A stretch of DNA of 64,000 nucleotides. It comes from Trichopria drosophilae. Lineage: Eukaryota > Arthropoda > Insecta > Hymenoptera > Diapriidae. Shown piece after piece: positions 56,397-64,000 of this stretch (position 1 is the stretch's first letter; every line of letters begins with the position of its first letter). The translations under genes were made by a program, and so were the position numbers. The notes beneath the pieces are model-generated. The model saw nothing but the letters and a program-made list of their open reading frames with translations, was not told where the DNA came from and did not search any database. The stretch is from positions 68,363,001 to 68,427,000 of the forward strand of contig CM059587.1 of assembly GCA_030407085.1 (NCBI GenBank), given 5' to 3'.

Positions 56397-56699
56397 TAAA
56401 AATTTCCCCGGAATAAATTTCTAACCTAACTTGTAATGAACCTCGGCCCCCCCTCTAACCTGCCTAAAAAGTCGTTAATGCGTGGATAATTGATGTACGC
56501 ACTAGGAGGCTTCGCCCCCCCCCCCAACCTGCCTAAAAAGTCGAGAAAATGGTCCGCGAAATTACCCAAAACTCAATTCCTTTCGTGAACGGTTGTTCGA
56601 AAAAGACCCTTCGATATGCGGGGAAATTTATTCCGGGGGAATTTTGACGGGGAAATTAATTCCGAGGAATTTTTTCCAGGGAAATAAATTCCGGTCACC
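56397..56699. mobile_element. GGGGAAAT-type MITE, copy 3, truncated
   Basis: Inverted relative to copies 1 and 2. It keeps one full end (...AAATAAATTCCGGTCACC at 56699) and the phrase matching CATATCGAAGGGTCTT, but the other end is cut inside a TTTCCCCGGAATAAATTT word at 56397. Confidence 0.8.
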
Positions 56700-57689
56700 A
56701 ATTGAAATCTAACCTACTTCTCAAAAAGTTGGTAATCTACCATTTTTTGCGTAAAATATCAGTATTCTGGAGAACGCTTTACGACTTTCAAAAATCCTTT
56801 CGTGCCTTACGTCTCTAGTGCTAGGTACTTTGAACCTGCAGCAGCGCCACTCTGGTTACACTGGCCGATACGGCGATTAACAATTGGGGCATTCCATGTG
56901 AGATCGCCAACGTTTCAGAGTCAAGTTTCAGATTTTATTCAAAATCGAACTACGTTTAGAATGCGTAAAGATAAGCCTATCCTATAAATTTCAGCTCAAA
57001 ATATTAATTTGTTCAAAAGTTATTGATAAAAGTGTAAACGACAAAAATGAAATTTTTTAATTTAAACCATTTTTTAAATGGCCATATCTCGAAAACTATT
57101 ATTCAGAGAAAAAAAATGTCAAATTCGAAAATGTGCAGAAATGCCTAAATTTTTTACTGGTGTAAATGATATAAACAAAATATTATTGTTTATAACAAAT
57201 TTTCAAGATTATTTTGTTGTAACTCAATTTTCGCTCGATATGCCATTTTTTTTCTCGTGACATGAAGAAAAGTTGTTCGCAAAAGTATTTTCTTTAATTT
57301 GGCAAAATTTCAGTTTGTCATCTTTGAAACTGGCTTTGTAATGTTAAGAAAACCGAGCGCATGAGTGTCCGCACGCGCCGGCCGGACCGCTAACAGGTAC
57401 GGACGACCCGGCCGTATCAGCGCTATTCCCCCTTTCCAGGTATACATTACATTCCTATCTGTGTTTTTATCTCTATGAAAATATATTTTTTTACAAAATG
57501 CTTTTCTGTACATTGAAATTTTGAACATTCTGAAAGTATGCAATTTAATTACATCGACTTTCCTTCACGCTTTGCCCATGCTTAGGACTGGCAGATTTGC
57601 GTTCTGGCGCATTTAAAAGCTGACTGTAATAGTCATTGTCATTTTTAAAACTAAAACTTACATTTAACGCTTTTAAATGTGTCAATCAT

Positions 57690-58680
57690 TTACATTATCT
57701 TTCTAATTTCATAATTAGTCGAATTCGAAAATAATTTTACACAAATATATGTCGGAGGATCGATACCATTTATGGGTATAAACGAATGAAAATTTTTGGT
57801 TTCCTTAATCTGTTTAGCTTTTGAAAATCTGTTTTTTAAATCTTCTTTTACTTTTTCGTGTTCAGTATGAGTGCAATACTGAAATTGTATACTTTTTATG
57901 TTCTGTGTTGCCCAGATGTACAATTCTTTTGGGCTATTTATCCCGTCGTTCACTTTCTGCAAACTTGCGCGTCTTGCCAATCTCTTTACAGTACCACCAA
58001 CACCATCCCATGCGCTTTTACTATGTGAAGTTGCAAAAAAATGCCACTCAGCTTCTATTTTGAAATCTGCATAATGATGAGCTAAATTTATGAAATTATA
58101 TTTATTTTTATATTGGGATGCTGCACCATCAGATACGTATATAATTTTCTTAATATTTGGTTGATTTATTTTCAAATATTCAATCAGTTTCGTCTGGAAT
58201 AAGTACACGGCATTTGTGTCGTGTTTTAGATATTCTGATATCAATAAAAAGCTTTCATGTTTAATCATATTATCTACGTCATTTGCTTTTGTATAGATTA
58301 CGAATGGATGGATTGTAACTTGATTCTGAGGCCGGTGATGACGTTGAATTTCATCCTGTATTATAAAGGAATAATTTTCTGAGAAATCGCCCACTACCAT
58401 CACTTCATCGGAGCGTAGATTTTCTTTTTTCGATTTTATAAAATTGCTTTGGTTTCGGGATATGAAATCGTGAATCTGAAGTTTACGTATTCGAGATTCA
58501 AGTTCTATCAAATATTCTTCTCTGTTGTATTCAGATTGTACAAAATCCCATCGATTATTCAGACACTTCCATTCCTTGAATACAAACCTGTTAATATTGT
58601 TTTTATCAAAAATATTTTCCAATTGATTATATATTTTTATAAATCCCGGACATTGTTGACATTTTCTGAAGTGGCATTCA
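57690..58680 (-). pseudogene. Transposase-like protein, unassigned family
   Basis: About 329 uninterrupted codons on the minus strand, to a TAA/TAG-type stop at 57692-57690. Begins (after the hAT junction) CECHFRKCQQCPGF, a cysteine pair pattern that may bind zinc. Then VVGDFSENYSF (Asp), HPFVIY, LKHDTNAVYLFQ, IYVSDGAASQYKN (Asp), AEWHFFATSHSKSAWDG, GVGGTVKRLARRASLQ, and a C-terminal FSKAKQIKETKNFHSFIPI. Similar uncharacterised proteins are widespread in arthropods and Hydra, from memory. Acidic residues in the GDF and SDG motifs and the Glu/Asp of AEW...WDG are the candidate catalytic triad, but this is inference. The N-terminus is displaced by the inserted element: the open frame continues upstream to an ATG at 58811, but those 43 codons are foreign. 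Confidence 0.7.
58673..58680 (+). repeat. 8-bp target-site duplication, left
   Basis: GGCATTCA, identical to 59430-59437. Only one copy of this region is present at 27440 in the truncated relative. Confidence 0.9.
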
Positions 58681-59429
58681 CAGGGGCTCCCAACTCCTGT
58701 GTAAACGACAAGACGAAAATCTGTGAAAACATTACCGACCTCAGGTAGGTGCGTACAGAAGCGCTCTTCACATGTACGAGCGCACACATGCAAATGCCGC
58801 CACGTACACATATGCTACCGTATACATGTGAGCCCCCACTTGTGTGCCACTTTACGCGTACTTTTAAATTGATTTCTCAACTCTGTTTCTTGTATATTTT
58901 GATGAAAATCAGAGTGAGAATAACTATTATTAAATATAACCTGAAAAATGTATGAATAAATTTTTTTGAGGGTTATAAAATAAATAAGCATGTTAATTAA
59001 AAAGTAAAATTCAAAGTATATATATTTGACATTATTTTTCAGTTACAAGAAAAATATAACATTTAATAATATTAAATGATTTTTTGACATTTGTAATGTT
59101 TCGATTATATGTTGCTGTTAAAAATAGAAATTAACGTTGACCAATGAAATAAAATACATTCGTTATTGTTCTGTTCAGTACCATCTTTTCTGTATGCTGT
59201 ACGTTTTCATGTTAGTCTATATTCGTTGGTAATACATTTAATCCTAAAATTCAATCTTAGCTTAAAGACATATCAAAGCATTTTGAGACACTAACACATA
59301 TTGAGCATCGTATCAATGATACTGTTTGTAAGTGTGTCAGTAGGTGCAAGTAGTGCCATCATTTGCCTGCGTACAGTACTACCGGCAGAATAGCAGGCCT
59401 TCTCCACCCATAAGAGTTTGGAGCCCCTG
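58681..59429. mobile_element. hAT-type non-autonomous element
   Basis: 749 bp with terminal repeats CAGGGGCTCC at the left and GGAGCCCCTG at the right (about 16 of the first 18 bases match), flanked by the perfect 8-bp duplication GGCATTCA. CAG-type ends and an 8-bp duplication define the hAT superfamily. No transposase frame. Confidence 0.9.
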
Positions 59430-59437
59430 GGCATTCA
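59430..59437 (+). repeat. 8-bp target-site duplication, right
   Basis: GGCATTCA, identical to 58673-58680. Confidence 0.9.
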
Positions 59438-60295
59438 TACGTAGTACACTCGCACATCATAAGTTTTAACATAATACGTGATAGGAATCTTTTCTGTACT
59501 GTTCTCGTCAAACGATGTGCAGGTTTTTAAACAAACCCCTCTTTCATTTTCCAAGTAATGACCCAAACAAAAATATGTATGTAGGAAAAAACATCGGGGT
59601 AAACCTATTTACTTAACACCATCTATATACCTGACAATTTTACAAACACACAGTAAGGCATATACTGCATGTACCTGGAAAGGGGGATAGAGCGCTGATA
59701 CGGCCGGGTCGTCCGTACCTGTTAGCGGCCCGGCCGGCGAGTGCGGACACTCATGCGCTCGGTTTTCTTAACATTACAAAGCCAGTTTCAAAGATGACAA
59801 ACTGAAATTTTGCCAAATTAAAGAAAATACTTTTGCGAACAACTTTTGTTCATGTCACGAGAAAAAAAATGGCATATCGAGCGAAAATTGAGTTACAACA
59901 AAATAATCTTGAAAATTTGTTATAAACAATAATATTTTATTTATATCATTTACACCAGTAAAAAATTTAGGCATTTCTGCACATTTTCGAATTTGACATT
60001 TTTTTTCTCTGAATAATAGTGTTCGAGATATGGCCGTTTAAAAAATGGTTTAAATTTAAAAATTTCATTTTTGTTGTTTACACTTTTATCAATAACTTTT
60101 GAACAAATTAATATTTTGAGCTGAAATTTATAGGATAGGCTTATCTTTACGCATTCTAAACGTAGTTCAATTTTGAATAAGACCTGAAACTTGACTCCGA
60201 AACGTTGGCGATCTCACATGGAATGCCCCAATTTTCCGCAACTGCCGTAATTGTCGTTCGAAAATTTTACCGATGAAACACGTTTATTATGGTTG

Positions 60296-60480
60296 TTCGA
60301 ACATTTGGGCGTTCGATCATTCAGCTTTCGAACATTTGGGTGATGGCATTTGTCCGTTCGATCATTTCGACATTCGAACATTTGACTTTCGATCATTCGG
60401 GCATTCGGACATTTAGACGTTCGAACATTTGGATTCAAACGTTTGGACGTTCGGACATTTCGACATTCGAGCATTTCATG
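60296..60480. repeat. 15-bp minisatellite, second locus
   Basis: Same TTCGAACATTTG-type 15-bp unit as 5043-5300, about 12 units, with the same higher-order phrases (GACTTTCGATCATTCGGG, TTGGATTC-AACGTTTGG). Confidence 0.85.
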
Positions 60481-60539
60481 TTTGAAACTTTTTTTCGTAA
60501 AATTAATATTTAAAAAAATTAGGAGCTAAAAGTAAAAAA

Positions 60540-61288
60540 TATGTGTTTCTGAAATTGTTTTTGCGAATTATCTCGCTCTGGCGTCATTTTCTGGTAAATA
60601 CAGTTAGTTTGAAAGTTGTAGAGCACAAAATTCTGTATAATTAAAAAAAAAAATTTATTGAAATCGAGAGAAAGGGGCCGTTACGAAATTTATATCGACG
60701 TGCTTGCCAGCTTATGTGCATTTCGCGGAATATGCGCTAGCAAGCTATATAACAACAGGAACACGAATAAATAATAAAAATAGAGGACGCGATGCGCGTT
60801 CGCCGGCCGATCTGCCATTTTGATCCCAACCCCACGTGGGATCAGCGCGCGGATCCAGAGCAGGCCCGTGCAACTCCCTATTCTCCGCTTAACGGGAACG
60901 CGTTCCCTTATTTCCCCCTATACTGTCGCGGTGGCGCTAGTAGTCTTGGTCCGCCCGTAAATCCCCTTATGATTTCTCGCCGGTTTCAAGTTTCCCGCTA
61001 AACGCGCTAAACCGCTAAAGCAATTCTGTTTGAATTGAATCTTTTATTAATCGAATATTTTAACGTGCAAGCTCAAGATACGATGAAATATTTGTTGTAA
61101 AATTGATTTAATTTTAAAAAAGGAACATCTCTTTTTATTCTTACGGTGGAAAAGATGTACGGTGTGAATTAAATTTTGCCTCTTGTACATTTTTTCCTAG
61201 CACAAAAAACAGTTTGGTTTTGGTGTCTTTGAGTCTTTTTTTGTGAATTGTTCCAATCAAGATAGTGACATTATATATAGAATAGACA
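60540..61288. promoter_or_regulatory. Possible upstream region of the THAP gene
   Basis: A GC-rich island with several CGCG words lies at 60690-61015, followed by 260 bp of AT-rich sequence before the THAP start codon. GCTATATAACAACAGG at 60746 contains a TATA-like word. I see no coding sequence. A promoter role is only suggested by position. Confidence 0.3.
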
Positions 61289-61522
61289 ATGCCATCTTGT
61301 GTAGTGTTAGGGTGTACATCAGGCTCCAAAACTGATTCGGAGAAAACACCACTATTCCGAGTGCCACAAGTTGCATCATTAAAAATGCTGTGGCAAACTG
61401 CAATTCGCAGAAAGGATGTAATTCTTACATCTGAGCATCGTGTTTGCAGCAAACATTTTCTTGAAAAAGACATTATACGAAGAAAGGAATTGAAGGATGC
61501 GAAAGGAAACATTTTGGGTTTT
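61289..61522 (+). CDS. P-element-derived gene, exon 1 (THAP domain)
   Basis: 78 codons from ATG 61289 to a splice donor TTT|GTAAGT at 61523, phase 0. This is a THAP zinc finger: Met-Pro-Ser-Cys start, C-x4-C in MPSCVVLGC, the conserved Trp in LKMLWQTAIRR, and the C-x2-H of VCSKHFLEKDI. THAP fingers bind DNA; in P-element transposase this domain binds element ends. The domain has no defect. Without splicing the frame runs on 33 codons into the intron, so splicing is expected. Confidence 0.8.
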
Positions 61523-61980
61523 GTAAGTATTGTTCATATAAACAACCACAATATTATTACCTGCATTAAAATTATTTATAGTATGAAAATTCATCTTAGT
61601 TTTTTGATCGCTTATTTGTAATTAATGGTAAGAAAAGTTTTGGTTATACGGTCCATTGAAAAAAATGGGAAAAAATTATATTAGTCGAAGCGTTAAATTG
61701 AATTGTTATCTTTTGTCAACGGACCATATACCCAAAACATTTTTATTGTTAATCTGCATTAAAATATTAATCAAATATTATAGAATTTCTTAATTTTTAT
61801 TTAGTTTAAATAGTTTAAATTAGGAGGGCTAAAGCATTAAGGCATGTATGGTAATATTAGTAAAATAAGCTCCATCTTTATGATGCACGTATTTAATTTT
61901 GATCTCTTGAGTAGGTAACGTTATGTACTATATTTTTAACACTACATTAAGTATTTTTCATGATCTTTTTTCCATGTCAG

Positions 61981-62373
61981 TCTGCAAATTACAAAAATTC
62001 TCGATTAGTACATGGAAGTGTTCCGTGCATATTTCAATGGACCGAGTTTTCATCAGTCAACGTAACAGGCACTGACGAGAGTATGGTTCCAATTCAATTG
62101 TACCTTCAAGATACAGCAAACGATATGACTGATATGACTGAACGATGTGAACATGTGGAGAATGCAGACCAAAGGAAGGAAATATGTCCGCAGAAAAACA
62201 TGTCAACCAATTTACCTGAGATCGTGGAGGTAATACAGGTGATTGACAGCAGCCCAACGAGCCCAACAGTGGAGAAAACAACAGCAATAAACGTAGAAAA
62301 AGCAAGAACAGATGCAATGGAAATCGACATTGACGCATTAACTACAGTTGATTTTGACAACCCTGACCAATCG
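61981..62373 (+). CDS. P-element-derived gene, exon 2
   Basis: 131 codons after an acceptor (TTTTTTCCATGTCAG ending 61980), phase 0 with exon 1. It begins with the block that follows THAP fingers, YKNSRLVHGSVPCIFQW (Leu, then Gly-Ser-Val-Pro-x-Ile-Phe-x-Trp), then an acidic, Thr/Asp-rich linker without a coiled coil. The frame stays open to 62460, but GTAGTA at 62374 is the best donor. If not used, the protein would end with a hydrophobic tail at 62458. Confidence 0.65.
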
Positions 62374-63157
62374 GTAGTAATCAATTTTACATATATTTTA
62401 CTATTATTACGAAAACAATTTTTAATAATACTTATGAATATAAATAAATATAATTGCTAATATGTCTAGTCGTTTAATATAATTATATATGTAAAGTGCA
62501 TTGTTGTAGATTTTCATTCTTTTCATGAAGCATTTCTATGTTAATTTAGTTACTTGAAAAATCAAATACACTCAAAAAATTTTGTATATTGTAAAGCATA
62601 CATTTTTTTTATATACTTTAATATTATTATTAAGTATTATTATTATTATTATTATATATTACAAATGCAACCCTATTTAATATGAAATGTCTTGTATATT
62701 CAAATATTAATAATTTATATATTTAGGTTTCTATTTTACTTCACACGGAGAGAACTTTCAGATAACAGTCGCCAGGGCTATAGCAGAGCGCTCACCCCTG
62801 CCTTCTAGCACGGCAACCGTGCCAGACTCGCGACAAATGTCATACGTACATCTAGCAGCATTGCCGTACTTCTCTCTTTTCTAACGGCAGCGATGCCAGA
62901 CTTTCGTACGACACTTGTCGCGCTCTAGCACGGCTGCCGTGCTAGGCAAGAGCAAAAGCTATACGATTCGCAGAACAAGAGAGGCCACACATTTCGAGTA
63001 GTAGCTCTGTTTACAAACACAGTATACGCTCGAATGTTCTCTCCGTGCACATTACTTTCAGATTCAGCAAGAATCAAATATAAGCGTAATTGACACAATA
63101 TTCACAATGGGAGCTTCTGGCTCTAATTACTACATTATTTTTAACGAATTTTTGTAG
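62374..63157 (+). other. Putative intron of the P-element-derived gene
   Basis: From GTAGTA to an acceptor TTTTTGTAG at 63157. No transposase sequence lies within it. It holds an AT-rich tract and a MITE at 62744-63047. An alternative acceptor at 63061 would read in phase but hits a TAG at 63155-63157, which is itself the last triplet of the preferred acceptor. Confidence 0.45.
62744..63047. mobile_element. MITE inside the putative intron
   Basis: 304 bp with 12-bp terminal inverted repeats CACGGAGAGAAC / GTTCTCTCCGTG. The interior has nested palindromes built from CTAGCACGGC and GCCGTGCTAG, and is GC-richer than the flanks. A similar phrase TTACTTCA / TTACTTTCA lies outside each end, but three or four bases intervene on the right, so the target-site duplication is unclear. 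Confidence 0.7.
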
Positions 63158-63913
63158 AGATTTTTTGGTACGATACGTCAAGTAGGTGGAAGCAATGATC
63201 ATCCTGGCACTCCTACATTCCTCCAAATTTATAAAATAATTTCCCTATATGGCATCTTGAAACCTCCAACTACAGAAAACTGTGAGATCCTAAAGGATGA
63301 GAATTCAAAACCTCTCCTCTCCATTTCTGAATTAAGAAAAATCTATAAGAATCCAAGATCCTCCTCGGCCTTACTTACACAAGTCAAAGAAAAAATTAAT
63401 AATTCAGTAAAAAATGACGACTGGGAATTTCAAAACTTTATCGATCATGATTACAACTCTCCTGAAGTTTCAGATTGTGTTGCATATTGTTTTACAGCAC
63501 ACATATCCCAACGCATATTAAAATTTACAGAATGTAATATGTGCCGTAAGGCAATATTAAATCCTGAAAGATACAGCAATCGACCAGAGGCATCCCTCTT
63601 AAACCAATTAGCCACAGATCCTGCAAACACTTTCGTCCATCCAAATGTAAACTTCTACTATTTTGTAAAATCGCTTGAGGAATTGTTTTGTAGACATAAT
63701 AATTCAGCTAACATTTTTGAGGAAATCATGACGGAATTATCAGAAAAATATAAATTCACTTATCCATGCACGAATCATGCTTACGACGTTATTCCTCAAA
63801 TAATTCAATACTTTGCACAAGTGCGTATGATGCAGAATGCCATACAAAGTAATAGAGAACAGAAAAAAAATAATCAGCATAAGAAGAAATGTGCAAAATT
63901 TGCTTCAACATGA
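63158..63913 (+). CDS. P-element-derived gene, exon 3 (transposase C-terminus)
   Basis: 251 codons plus TGA at 63911-63913. It opens with RFFGTIRQVGGSNDHPGTPTF, the conserved C-terminal block of P-type transposases (FFG-x-IR, then a Gly-Gly-x-x-DHP motif), then LQIYKIISLYGILKPPTTENC. A middle region has two Cys pairs (CRKAILNP, with TECNMC before it), the HPNVNFYYFVKSLEELFCRHN block, and a Lys-rich tail. No stop or frameshift in the whole exon, which is notable for a window where most transposase genes are broken. Confidence 0.7.
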   Translation, partial: RFFGTIRQVGGSNDHPGTPTFLQIYKIISLYGILKPPTTENCEILKDENSKPLLSISELRKIYKNPRSSSALLTQVKEKINNSVKNDDWEFQNFIDHDYNSPEVSDCVAYCFTAHISQRILKFTECNMCRKAILNPERYSNRPEASLLNQLATDPANTFVHPNVNFYYFVKSLEELFCRHNNSANIFEEIMTELSEKYKFTYPCTNHAYDVIPQIIQYFAQVRMMQNAIQSNREQKKNNQHKKKCAKFAST

Positions 63914-64000
63914 TGTGTTAAGCTGTAAGGATTTTATTTTCTATATGCTCTGATTTTTATATTGATATATTAATTATTATGCAATGCCTTTAGCGATTGA

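Larger units (their letters stand above)
56886..60229 (-). mobile_element. Unassigned DNA transposon, best copy
   Basis: A 3,344-bp element with terminal inverted repeats of about 557 bp (56886-57442 and 59671-60229), each starting GGGGCATTCCATGTGAGATC, and AATT on both sides (56882-56885, 60230-60233) as a possible 4-bp duplication. The minus-strand gene at 57690-58672 encodes a conserved transposase-like protein. A hAT-type element (58681-59429) is inserted near the beginning of the gene. A truncated relative is at 27051-28922. Confidence 0.85.
61289..63913 (+). other. P-element-like gene lacking the catalytic core
   Basis: Proposed three-exon gene: 61289-61522, 61981-62373, 63158-63913. 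All junctions are phase 0 and the sum is 1,383 bases, or 460 codons plus stop. Product would be a THAP finger, an acidic linker, and the C-terminal region of a P-type transposase. The RNase-H-like and GTP-binding parts of the transposase are not found anywhere between 62374 and 63157, which holds instead a MITE. The exon 2 donor (CG|GTAGTA) is weak. It may be a decayed element with an internal deletion, or a retained repressor-like gene. Confidence 0.55.

Overview
The window looks like a stretch of insect nuclear genome that has been almost completely built out of transposable elements. It is AT-rich, it has GT-AG introns, tRNA-derived SINEs and simple repeats, and it carries remnants of pogo/Tigger, MULE, Tc1/mariner, hAT, P-element and non-LTR elements. 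A hymenopteran such as an ant is my best guess from the repeat vocabulary, but that is an inference. I see no rRNA gene, no CRISPR array, no prokaryotic operon and no clear conserved housekeeping gene.

Layout. 0-8.3 kb: non-coding repeats, with a long inverted repeat (837-1245 / 3555-3995) enclosing a SINE, a degenerate AGAATGTCTC-type repeat field, a 15-bp minisatellite and a foldback MITE. 8.4-13.4 kb: one complete non-LTR retrotransposon on the minus strand with a perfect 15-bp target-site duplication; ORF1 is intact and ORF2 carries two single-base frameshifts. 13.4-17.4 kb: a second SINE family, a tandem repeat and a FLYWCH-like exon fragment. 17.5-21.7 kb: a pogo-like transposon (HTH, DDE, PHD finger) split by a nested MULE. 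21.8-24.0 kb: a giant hairpin element whose loop is packed with CAGTACTG palindromes. 24-27 kb: dispersed GCGACC repeats. 27-35 kb: two members of a transposase family I cannot assign to a superfamily, one of them cut by a MULE-type non-autonomous element (9-bp duplication) and carrying a second MITE in its left terminal repeat. 36.9-38.9 kb: a MULE transposase fragment and a foldback element containing a solo LTR (4-bp duplication). 39.7-43.7 kb: a GC-rich segment bounded by inverted repeats. 44.2-45.2 kb: a small two-exon gene. 45.8-47.3 kb: a rearranged DD41D mariner-like element. 50.0-51.7 kb: another long-inverted-repeat element. 53.4-56.7 kb: a mariner end, a (TA)n tract, a SINE, a Jockey-like remnant and two more GGGGAAAT-type MITEs. 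56.9-60.2 kb: the best copy of the unassigned transposon, with 557-bp terminal repeats, and a hAT-type element inserted in its gene. 61.3-63.9 kb: a P-element-derived THAP gene whose exons stay in phase although the catalytic core is missing.

The main value of the window is its insertion chronology. In five places the interrupted sequence can be checked against a second copy or against an interrupted reading frame, which fixes the insertion boundaries to the base or within a few bases. The two most interesting biological candidates are the unassigned transposon family (56886-60229 and relatives) and the THAP plus P-transposase C-terminus gene, which resembles in design the truncated repressors known from Drosophila P elements.
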